14,097 nucleotides of DNA from Thermoflexales bacterium (lineage in GTDB: Bacteria; Chloroflexota; Anaerolineae; Fen-1058), in the NCBI GenBank assembly GCA_030834835.1, contig JAUQXD010001296.1:1-14097 (forward strand), read 5' to 3'. Made by a program: the position numbers and the translations under genes. A model generated the notes under the pieces. The model saw only the letters and a list, made by a program, of their open reading frames with translations, was not told where the DNA came from and did not search any database. Below are positions 8,518 through 14,097 of the stretch, piece after piece (the stretch's first letter is position 1; every line of letters begins with the position of its first letter).

Positions 8518-8538
8518 CACTCGTCACTCATCACTCGT
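8518..8538. repeat. Degenerate 7-bp tandem repeat (CACTCGT type)
   Basis: CACTCGT-CACTCAT-CACTCGT is three consecutive 7-bp units between the terminator T-tract and the end of the convergent oxidoreductase gene, touching its stop codon. Confidence 0.5.
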
Positions 8539-10442
8539 TACGCTATCCACTCCAACCCCAACTCTGTCAATTTCTCTTTTGTGGGATTGCCACTGGCTTT
8601 GTCCCAGCCAGCAAGATCATAATACGTCTCCAGCGCGGCTTCGAGTTCGGCCGGCGGAATGAACACGCCATCGCTCTTGCCGCCCTTGAGGGGCTTAAAC
8701 AACTTCTTCGGCAGCGTGTCCAACTCACGGCCCACACCCTCGCGCGCATTGAAGGCCCGCATCATGTTGATGCGCCGTTCGCCTATTTGCTGTACTTCTT
8801 CGAGAGTCACGTCCCAACCGGTGACGGCGCGCATCAACGCCACGATCTCATCCGGCCCGTACAGCGTCCACGCCGGCCCCCACACAAATTGGCACAACGA
8901 CGCAGTATCGAGGAACGAATAATTCTTCTGCGTCTCAAAAGCAAACTTCACTTTGGCCGGATTCATCGCCTTGTTGCGCTGCGGCTCGGTAAGGCCAAGT
9001 TTAGCCAATCGATCGAGGTACAGATTCGATTCGCCTTCGGGCGCGGGTGTGTACAGCGGATCGTGCTCGCTCGATTGGTGATCGGCGCCGAACGGATTCA
9101 CCGCGTAGATCACCGACAACGAGCGCTTGACCTGCGGCATGTGCGCGGGCAATTCCGTGCCCTTGATCGTCACCAGGTACTCATCCGCTCCGCGCCCGAT
9201 CTGCTGTGCCGCGCGCTCCGAGCCTTCCGCCAGAATCGCACCGAAGCCCTCTTTGCGCACGATCTGATTCAGCGTCTTCAGCATCGCATCGGCATCGCCA
9301 TAGCGCAGCGCGAGGCCGCCCGTGTCTTCGACATTGATCACTTCGTTCTCGAACAGTTCCATCGCGAACGCGATCGTCGCGCCGCACGCGATCGTGTCTA
9401 CGCCCCACTCGCCGCAGATTTGATTCGCCAGCGCAATCGCGTTGAGGTCGCTGATGCCGCAGTATGAGCCAAAGGTCGCGATCGATTCATATTCCGGTCC
9501 GCCGTAAAATGGCGCAACCTTTTGCCCTTGATATTCCGTCTCGACGACGCGCTTGCAGCGCACGGTGCAGGCAAAGCACGTGTCGTTGCCCTTCAGAATC
9601 GTATCGGCCATCTTCTCGCCGCTGATGTCGTCGGCCTTGTCGAAGTAGCCGCTGCTGTAATTGTAGGTGGGCAGCGTGCCGATCGAGTTTTGGAAACCGA
9701 CGACGCTAGCTGTGCCGTAATCTTGCAGGCCCTTCACATCACCGTTGTCGGGAATGCCCTTCGTGCCCGATCGGTTGAGCTCAGCAATCGCAGCCTTGTC
9801 GGCCACTTCGACCTTCTGCGAGCCGCGCACCACGATCGCCTTGAGGTTCTTCGACGCCATGACCAGGCCCATGCCGGTGCGGCCAAAGGCGCGATTGCTC
9901 ATGTTCATCACGGCCGCATAACGCACGCCGCGTTCGCCCGCCGCGCCGATCTGGATCACTTCCGCTTTAGGTTCGCCCACTTCTTCTTTGATCAGTTTTT
10001 CGGCTTCGCCAGTGGTCAGTTCCTTGCCCCACGCCTGATCGGCACTGCGCAGTTCCGCGACTCCATCCTTGATCCACAAATAAACCGGCTTTGGTGCTTT
10101 CCCTGTGATCACGATGCCGTCAAAACCGGCGAACTTCAACTCGGCCGGCCAGAAGCCGCCCGTTTGCGAATCGCCGACGAGGCCGTTGATGGGCGATTTA
10201 GCCGTAGCCGTAGCGCGGCTCTGCCCGGAGATCGCCACGCCCGTCGACGCGCTGACGAAGAACGAGAGGGTGTTCTCGGGGCTAAGGGGGTCCGCCTGTG
10301 CAGGCGTATTCTTCAACAGATAATACAGCCCCATCGCGCTGCCGCCCCAGTACTTGCGATAGAAGTCTTCGGCGGGTTGTTCAACTGTGAGCGCGCCATC
10401 CGTGAGATTGACATGCAGAACCTTGCCGGCAAAACCATACAT
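8538..10442 (-). CDS. Aldehyde:ferredoxin oxidoreductase family tungsten/molybdopterin enzyme
   Basis: A 634-residue cytoplasmic enzyme, close to the usual 600-650. The N-terminal pterin-binding domain has GQSRATATAKSPINGLVGDS and FAGFDGIVITGKA. The four [4Fe-4S] ligands are present: Cys289, Cys292 and Cys296 in CFACTVRC, and Cys517 in TASLCQFVW. The family oxidises aldehydes to carboxylates with ferredoxin as acceptor, using a tungsten bis-pterin cofactor; some members run in reverse or act on other substrates, and which subclass this is cannot be told from the sequence. The start at 10442 matches the family N-terminus (MYGFAGKVLHVNL) and has GGGAGG 5 bp upstream. The open frame upstream to 10568 is leader. 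No ferredoxin-like electron-transfer subunit or pterin-cofactor gene is adjacent, so the gene looks monocistronic. It converges on the adaptor gene at the terminator. Confidence 0.94.
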   Translation of the reverse strand: MYGFAGKVLHVNLTDGALTVEQPAEDFYRKYWGGSAMGLYYLLKNTPAQADPLSPENTLSFFVSASTGVAISGQSRATATAKSPINGLVGDSQTGGFWPAELKFAGFDGIVITGKAPKPVYLWIKDGVAELRSADQAWGKELTTGEAEKLIKEEVGEPKAEVIQIGAAGERGVRYAAVMNMSNRAFGRTGMGLVMASKNLKAIVVRGSQKVEVADKAAIAELNRSGTKGIPDNGDVKGLQDYGTASVVGFQNSIGTLPTYNYSSGYFDKADDISGEKMADTILKGNDTCFACTVRCKRVVETEYQGQKVAPFYGGPEYESIATFGSYCGISDLNAIALANQICGEWGVDTIACGATIAFAMELFENEVINVEDTGGLALRYGDADAMLKTLNQIVRKEGFGAILAEGSERAAQQIGRGADEYLVTIKGTELPAHMPQVKRSLSVIYAVNPFGADHQSSEHDPLYTPAPEGESNLYLDRLAKLGLTEPQRNKAMNPAKVKFAFETQKNYSFLDTASLCQFVWGPAWTLYGPDEIVALMRAVTGWDVTLEEVQQIGERRINMMRAFNAREGVGRELDTLPKKLFKPLKGGKSDGVFIPPAELEAALETYYDLAGWDKASGNPTKEKLTELGLEWIA

Positions 10443-10494
10443 ACGAGCCTCCCTTGCGTGGCTGAGTGAGTTAGTGGAGCAGGGCTGTGTCAAA

Positions 10495-10524
10495 AGTATA
10501 ACCGATGAATACTCAATCCGGCAA
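10495..10524 (-). promoter_or_regulatory. Probable promoter of the aldehyde:ferredoxin oxidoreductase gene
   Basis: Read on the - strand, TTGCCG (10524-10519) and TATACT (10500-10495) are 18 bp apart, with 4/6 and 5/6 matches to the sigma70 consensus. The predicted leader is about 45 nt and ends with the GGGAGG ribosome-binding site. Confidence 0.45.
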
Positions 10525-10574
10525 GACATTTTTTCGAGCGTTATCCCCAATCGAACATCTGCTATCAATACGAA

Positions 10575-10592
10575 GGCCGCCTCGCGGCGGCC
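10575..10592. terminator. GC-rich hairpin, possible weak terminator of the - strand exporter genes
   Basis: GGCCGCC (10575-10581) pairs perfectly with GGCGGCC (10586-10592) around TCGC. On the - strand it is followed by TTCGTATT, a poor T-tract; on the + strand no T-tract is near. It lies 180 bp beyond the end of the ABC-2 permease gene and just upstream of the oxidoreductase promoter. The 331-bp gap 10443-10773 otherwise holds only that promoter and the small candidate ORF. Confidence 0.3.
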
Positions 10593-10649
10593 AGCCTGTG
10601 CCTTTTGACCAGCAGTGATCCCTCAAGTTTCCGGCAATGGCGGATAATA

Positions 10650-10790
10650 CTATTCACTCCGCAGGACGGCCTCGTACGCCGCCGCAAACTCTCGCGGGTG
10701 GATTGGGACGTCCCAGGAATCGTCGATGATAACGACACGGTGGACTCGCTCTTCATCCTTCCGCCTTCGTGCATCACACTTCTTCCGCAA
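10650..10790 (-). CDS. Candidate 46-codon ORF or gene remnant of unknown function
   Basis: Directly after the ABC-2 permease, a - strand frame reads to TAG at 10652-10650. Its second half, VHRVVIIDDSWDVPIHPREF followed by AAAYEAVLRSE, has a balanced composition with hydrophobic core-like and acidic segments. That is unlike the Arg/Ser/Pro-rich shadow frames of this GC-rich DNA. The only start found is TTG at 10790, overlapping the permease by 17 bp, without a clear ribosome-binding site. It may be a small gene translationally coupled to the permease, the last part of a degraded gene, or chance. I recognise no family. It is not the ATPase expected beside this permease. Confidence 0.25.
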   Translation of the reverse strand: MRKKCDARRRKDEERVHRVVIIDDSWDVPIHPREFAAAYEAVLRSE

Positions 10791-11583
10791 AGCGCCCGCT
10801 CAAATGATGAAACACCGCAAAGCCGATCAGCAGCCCGATCACCGCCGTCACCGCCGTGCGCAGGAAAAAGTCCGCGCCGATCGGCCGCCCGTAATACAGA
10901 ATATCCCGGTACGCCGCGATGATCGACGCCATCGGGTTGAGGATGTACGTCAACCGCTGGATCGGCAGATCGATCCCCAGCACGGTCTTCGAGATCGGCA
11001 GCATGTTGACATCCCAGATCACGGGTGTCAGGAAGAACCAGGCCAGAATGACCACTTCCATGATCTGCTGCACGTCGCGGTAAAACACGTTGATCGAAGA
11101 CAGGACAAACGACACGCCTAATGCAAAGATCATCTGCACGATCACGATCACCGGCAACCACACCACCCACAGCGTCAGCTGATTGCCCAGCAGCGCGGCC
11201 AGCACCACGTACACCGGAATCGCGACGAGGAAGTTGACCAGGTTCGAGAGGAGGATGGACATGGGCAGCACTTCGCGCGGGAAATACACCTTCTTGATCA
11301 AGTGCGCGTTGCCCACGATCGAGCCGGTGCTGCCCATGATGGCCGCCGAGAAAAAATTCCACGGCAGCAGGCCGGACAGGATAAAGGCCGGGTAGTCGTG
11401 GCGGTTGCTCTGACCCAGCATCACCGCGTACACCAACGTGAAGACCAGCATCATCAGCAGCGGATTGAACAACGACCAGCCCACGCCCAGCACCGAGTTT
11501 TTATAACGCGCTTTCAGATCACGCACCGTCAGGTTCATGATCAGTTCGCGATAACGCCACAGTTCATTGAGTTTTGCGCGCAT
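10774..11583 (-). CDS. ABC-2 type permease for polysaccharide export (Wzm/TagG-like)
   Basis: A 269-residue integral membrane protein of the ABC-2 family that exports O-antigen, teichoic acid or capsule chains. Family features visible are the N-terminal amphipathic segment followed by RDLKARYKNSVLGVGWSLFNP, the stretch HLIKKVYFPREVLP on the first cytoplasmic loop, and about six hydrophobic segments. Residues SSINVFYRDVQQI and LNPMASIIAAYRDILYYG match the usual C-terminal half. Start 11583 is chosen from the family N-terminus and overlaps the glycosyltransferase end by 20 bp, suggesting coupling; the ribosome-binding site is weak. The frame is open upstream to 11691, but that part lies inside the glycosyltransferase. 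The Wzt/TagH-type ATPase usually adjacent is not in the window, so the gene may rely on an ATPase encoded elsewhere. Confidence 0.9.
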   Translation of the reverse strand: MRAKLNELWRYRELIMNLTVRDLKARYKNSVLGVGWSLFNPLLMMLVFTLVYAVMLGQSNRHDYPAFILSGLLPWNFFSAAIMGSTGSIVGNAHLIKKVYFPREVLPMSILLSNLVNFLVAIPVYVVLAALLGNQLTLWVVWLPVIVIVQMIFALGVSFVLSSINVFYRDVQQIMEVVILAWFFLTPVIWDVNMLPISKTVLGIDLPIQRLTYILNPMASIIAAYRDILYYGRPIGADFFLRTAVTAVIGLLIGFAVFHHLSGRFAEEV

Positions 11584-12820
11584 GATCACCGTCTTGAAGT
11601 TGAGAGAGCGCGGCTCGTCGCGCTTCGGAGGCCGGAGTCCGAACGGCGTCATACACCGCCAGGATGCGGCTGGCCGACTCGTCCAGGCCAAAGCGCTGGC
11701 TGGCGCGCGCCCGCAGCGCCGCGCCCAGCACTTGCCGCCGATCGGCGTCGGCCAGCAAACCGATCATCCGCTCGGCCAGTGAAGCGGTGCTGCCGCGTTC
11801 GGCATACGTGCCGGATTGCGCCATATACTCGCGAGCCTGCGGCGTGTCAAACGCCACCGTCGGCAAACCGCACGCCATATAGTTCAAAATTTTACCCGCG
11901 CCTTCCGTCAGCGATAACTTGGGCGCCAGCGCCACATCACCCAGGCGCAGATAGCGCGCCGCGTCTTCATACGGTACGCGTCCCGTAAACGTGACGTGAT
12001 CGTCGATGCCCAACTGCGCGGCCCGCGCGCTGTATTCGTCAACGCCCGGATAGCCCATCATCAACAAATGGACGTTGGGCTGCGCGGCGATGACGCGCGG
12101 CGCGGCCTCCAGGATGTGTCCCGTGCCCTGATAGTCCGCCAGCAGGCCCAGATAGACCAGCACCAACCGATCGGGCGGAATGCCCCACTGCGCTTTGAGC
12201 GCGGCCACCTCCGCCTGATCGGCGCTGGTGCGCGGCCTGAAAAAATCGACGTCCACGCTATCGGGCAGCGCCACCACCCGATCGGCCTGCGCGCCCAACC
12301 CGGCCCGCAGCAGGTCCGCGCTATGCCGCGACGACGTGAGGATCGCGCGCGGCAGCCGATCAATCGTGCGCTCGATCGTGCGCCAGAACCATTCGCGCTT
12401 GCCGCCCGCCCGCACAAAATGATGATCCAGCATCTCGGCCGTCAGGCTGCCCTGATAATCAAAGACCAACGGCGTGCCTGTCATCGCGCTGACCAGGCGG
12501 CCAATCAACGCCCCTTCGTGCAGGTGCGCGTGAATGAGGTCGGGCTTCAGGCGGCGAGCCGTCTTGAGCGCCGTCCAGACCAGCAGCACATCAAAGGCCA
12601 GCTTGTGCCGCGACGAGCCGACCTCGTAATCGGCGTGCCAGGGCGTGGGCCGCGTCCGCACGATGTTGAGTCCGGGCAGGTCGCGCCCTTTGTAGTAGGT
12701 CACAATCGTCACGCGCTGGCCGCGCTTTTTAAGCACCCGCGCTTCTTCCAGAATTCGCACGTGACAACCGTAGTCCCCGAAGAACGACGTGGGGGCGATC
12801 ATGAGAATGTTGTAAGGCAT
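11564..12820 (-). CDS. GT4-family glycosyltransferase (GT-B fold)
   Basis: A 418-residue cytoplasmic glycosyltransferase. The N-terminal Rossmann domain opens with NILMIAPTSFFGDYGCHVRI, whose glycine-rich loop binds the acceptor side, and contains DLIHAHLHEGALIG. The C-terminal nucleotide-sugar domain starts near LVLVYLGLLADYQGTGHILEAA, continues with GRVPYEDAARYLRLGDVALAP, and carries EGAGKILNYMACGLPTVAFD from residue 306. In the usual GT4 EX7E motif the second Glu precedes the MACG segment; here it is Asn313. It sits just before an ABC-2 polysaccharide permease and overlaps it, so it probably builds an exported surface glycan. Donor and acceptor are unknown. No clear ribosome-binding site precedes ATG 12820, and the DNA just upstream is the repeat block at 12827-12916. 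Confidence 0.9.
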   Translation of the reverse strand: MPYNILMIAPTSFFGDYGCHVRILEEARVLKKRGQRVTIVTYYKGRDLPGLNIVRTRPTPWHADYEVGSSRHKLAFDVLLVWTALKTARRLKPDLIHAHLHEGALIGRLVSAMTGTPLVFDYQGSLTAEMLDHHFVRAGGKREWFWRTIERTIDRLPRAILTSSRHSADLLRAGLGAQADRVVALPDSVDVDFFRPRTSADQAEVAALKAQWGIPPDRLVLVYLGLLADYQGTGHILEAAPRVIAAQPNVHLLMMGYPGVDEYSARAAQLGIDDHVTFTGRVPYEDAARYLRLGDVALAPKLSLTEGAGKILNYMACGLPTVAFDTPQAREYMAQSGTYAERGSTASLAERMIGLLADADRRQVLGAALRARASQRFGLDESASRILAVYDAVRTPASEARRAALSQLQDGDHARKTQ

Positions 12821-12826
12821 GATGGT

Positions 12827-12916
12827 GGTAAATTGGTAGATTGGTCAATCGGTCAACTGGTAATCAGTCAACCGGTCAACTGGCTAACCGGTTGACGAGT
12901 CACCAATTACCAATTA
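12827..12916. repeat. Degenerate 7-8-bp-period tandem repeat block
   Basis: About nine consecutive units of a GGTCAACT-like 8-mer run from 12827 to 12897: GGTAAATT, GGTAGATT, GGTCAATC, GGTCAACT, GGTAATCA, GTCAACC, GGTCAACT, GGCTAACC, GGTTGACG. Two copies of CCAATTA (12903-12916) then run into the stop codon of the GIY-YIG gene. It fills the space between that gene and the glycosyltransferase start. Confidence 0.75.
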
Positions 12917-13156
12917 CCTGTCTCCAATCAACTTGAGTTTCCTCGCCCGCGGCCAGCGCTTGATTTCCGCTTCGCGCTTCATCGCGGCCGACCGCGAGGG
13001 ATGTTCTTCAACGTAGACTAACTTCACCGGCGCGTGCCAGTGGGTGTACTTTGCCCCGCGCCCGGCGTTGTGCTGCTTCACGCGCCGTTCGACATCCGTC
13101 GTCCAGCCGGTGTACAGCGATCGGTCGTTGCATTGGACAATATACACGAATGGCAT
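12914..13156 (-). CDS. Small GIY-YIG nuclease-domain protein (YhbQ/UPF0213-like)
   Basis: An 80-residue protein that is little more than one GIY-YIG domain. The two signature strands are VYIVQC (4-9) and LYTG (14-17), so the motif reads YIV...YTG. Arg24/Arg25 with QHN (28-30) matches the conserved Arg region. KREAEIKRW (60-68) carries the conserved metal-binding Glu62. Stand-alone proteins of this size are common in bacteria and belong to the YhbQ group. Start 13156 is chosen because the family N-terminus (MPFVYIV) begins there; the frame stays open to 13276 only because the repeat block lacks stops. No ribosome-binding site is visible. The gene is bracketed by similar repeat blocks on both sides, unlike any other gene here. 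Confidence 0.85.
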   Translation of the reverse strand: MPFVYIVQCNDRSLYTGWTTDVERRVKQHNAGRGAKYTHWHAPVKLVYVEEHPSRSAAMKREAEIKRWPRARKLKLIGDR

Positions 13157-13160
13157 TGTG

Positions 13161-13275
13161 AGTGATCGGTGATTGGTCAACTGGTAACTGGCAATCGGTC
13201 GATGGGTTGACTGGCAATCGATTGATCGATTACCGATTGACTCATTGACTGATCGACCACTTGACTGATCGACCA
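13161..13275. repeat. Second degenerate 7-8-bp-period repeat block
   Basis: Units such as GGTGATT, GGTCAACT, GGTAACT, GGCAATC, GGTCGAT and GATTGACT follow each other from about 13161. The right end holds a 15-bp direct repeat, TTGACTGATCGACCA, at 13245-13259 and 13261-13275. The GGTCAACT unit is shared with the block at 12827-12916. It separates the GIY-YIG gene from the dehydrogenase-like gene. Confidence 0.7.
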
Positions 13276-13276
13276 A

Positions 13277-14097
13277 TCAACCCTTCTGTCCCCACCCCGG
13301 CATCAGGGGATCCATGCGTTTCAGTTCGCTGGGCGGGCCGGGCATGGCATCTTCGTCTTTCCACGGCGCGATCGGGCGGGCGGCCAGCCACTCGGCGCGC
13401 GCCTGCGTTGCTTCATCCAGCCACGCGGTCAATTTACTCACATCGCCGTCGCTGACGGCCTGCCGCACCTCACGCAGTTCGCCTAAAAACGCATCCAGCC
13501 AGCGCAGCACTTCGGCCTGATTGTAGGCCAGCGCCGCGCCAAAATCCAGCGCGGAGTGATACGTGCTGCGCGTCGACTGGGCAAAGATCGCTCCGGCCAC
13601 CTGCGACAACTCCGGCCACGAGCGAGCGCGCGTGGCGGCCATCAACACCGCTGCCGACACCAGACCCGGCATCCCTTCGACGGCCGCCAGCAGTCCATCG
13701 TGCTCGTGCACGTCCATGAAATACGGCCGCGCGCCGATGATCTTCGCCAGATCGCTGCCGCTCTTGATCGCCGTTTCGTCGGTGTCGGGCGTCGGCGCCA
13801 TGCACAACACTGCGCCATGAAAAAACTCCGGCGTGGGCACGCTCCACTCGTCGACATCGGGATGCAGCACCAGATGGCAGCTCAGATGCCGCACCGTCGG
13901 CGGCAGATATTCCGCCGCCCAGTCCAGCACCGGCGCTTTGATGGGCGTCAAATCCAGCACCACCGCGCCGTCGCGCAGGTTCGGCCCGATCTGCTTGAAT
14001 GCCTCGCGCAGTTGCGAGGGCGGCACATTCAAGATGATCAAATCCGCGTCGCGCGTCGCCGCCGCGACGTTGGTGTCGTTTCGATCGAGCGGCGTTA
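13277..14097 (-). CDS. Prephenate dehydrogenase-like protein, N-terminus outside window
   Basis: The frame is open from the right edge and ends in TGA at 13279-13277. About 272 residues are visible. They enter inside the NAD(P)-binding Rossmann domain (DADLIILNVPPSQLREAF; then GAVVLDLTPIKAPVLDWA, matching the strand with the DVGSVK-type motif). They continue through a His-containing loop (CHLVLHPDVDEW) and the helical C-terminal dimerisation domain with MDVHEHDGLLAAVEGMPGLV. This is the order in TyrA-family prephenate/arogenate dehydrogenases, which act in tyrosine synthesis. The classical HPMAGTE-type motif is altered to HPDVDEW, so the substrate is uncertain and a divergent homologue is possible. 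A TTG at 14041 is not the start, since coding sense continues to the edge. No other aromatic-pathway gene is visible. Confidence 0.78.
   Translation of the reverse strand, partial: TPLDRNDTNVAAATRDADLIILNVPPSQLREAFKQIGPNLRDGAVVLDLTPIKAPVLDWAAEYLPPTVRHLSCHLVLHPDVDEWSVPTPEFFHGAVLCMAPTPDTDETAIKSGSDLAKIIGARPYFMDVHEHDGLLAAVEGMPGLVSAAVLMAATRARSWPELSQVAGAIFAQSTRSTYHSALDFGAALAYNQAEVLRWLDAFLGELREVRQAVSDGDVSKLTAWLDEATQARAEWLAARPIAPWKDEDAMPGPPSELKRMDPLMPGWGQKG

Noticed and set aside
9522..10469. + strand open frame (315 codons) opposite the aldehyde:ferredoxin oxidoreductase
   Set aside because: Its composition is that of a reverse-strand shadow; the - strand gene has full-length family similarity and all four Fe-S cysteines.
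10443..10568. 42-residue N-terminal extension of the aldehyde:ferredoxin oxidoreductase
   Set aside because: It contains the probable promoter, does not resemble the family, and the start at 10442 has a clear ribosome-binding site and the conserved first residues.
10565..11362. - strand open frame overlapping the ABC-2 permease in another frame
   Set aside because: Most of it is an out-of-frame reading of the permease, with Gly/Arg/Ala-rich noise.
11996..12895. + strand open frame (299 codons) opposite the glycosyltransferase
   Set aside because: It is Arg/His/Gln-rich without motifs and runs into the low-complexity repeat block; the - strand reading is a recognisable GT4 enzyme.
12827..13275. 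CRISPR-like array around the GIY-YIG gene
   Set aside because: The units are only 7-8 bp and degenerate, with no spacers of constant length and no cas genes nearby.

Overview
The window is about 14.1 kb of GC-rich bacterial chromosome with tightly packed genes. No gene is a taxonomic marker. The gene content (a tungsten-type aldehyde:ferredoxin oxidoreductase, a LolD/FtsX-type exporter with a lipoprotein adaptor, a GT4 glycosyltransferase with a GKILNYMACG motif) and the short-period intergenic repeats would fit a Chloroflexota (Anaerolineae-like) genome. That placement is inference. The palindrome CGATCG is also far more frequent than base composition predicts.

Left part, + strand (1-2391): a closely spaced cluster. 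It holds the C-terminal end of an unidentified protein, an ornithine cyclodeaminase/mu-crystallin family oxidoreductase, a beta-class carbonic anhydrase with both zinc motifs, and a class I SAM-dependent methyltransferase. The genes overlap or lie within 35 bp, so they are probably co-transcribed.

Centre, + strand (2440-8517): an exporter locus in two transcription units. The first encodes a LolD/MacB-type ABC ATPase fused to a C-terminal cyclic-nucleotide-binding domain, and an 8-TM permease with two FtsX domains. A 52-bp double-hairpin element lies at their junction, supplies the stop codon of the ATPase and ends just before the permease ribosome-binding site. The second unit has its own near-consensus promoter, with a TetR-type palindromic operator at the predicted transcription start. 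Downstream of that are a second possible promoter and a perfect 11-bp inverted repeat. It encodes a lipoprotein periplasmic adaptor in which the whole lipoyl/coiled-coil/barrel module occurs twice in tandem. A strong intrinsic terminator ends the unit. ATPase, permease and adaptor together would form a MacAB/LolCDE-like exporter. The nucleotide-binding domain, the regulated adaptor promoter and the duplicated adaptor make it the most unusual part of the window.

Right part, - strand (8538-14097): read from the right edge, the genes are a prephenate-dehydrogenase-like protein (cut by the window edge), a small GIY-YIG protein bracketed by 7-8-bp-period degenerate repeats, a GT4 glycosyltransferase, an ABC-2 polysaccharide-exporter permease overlapping it, a possible 46-codon ORF or gene remnant, and then an aldehyde:ferredoxin oxidoreductase with its own probable promoter. 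The oxidoreductase converges on the exporter locus at the terminator. The ATPase partner of the ABC-2 permease, the TetR regulator and a ferredoxin partner for the oxidoreductase are not in the window.
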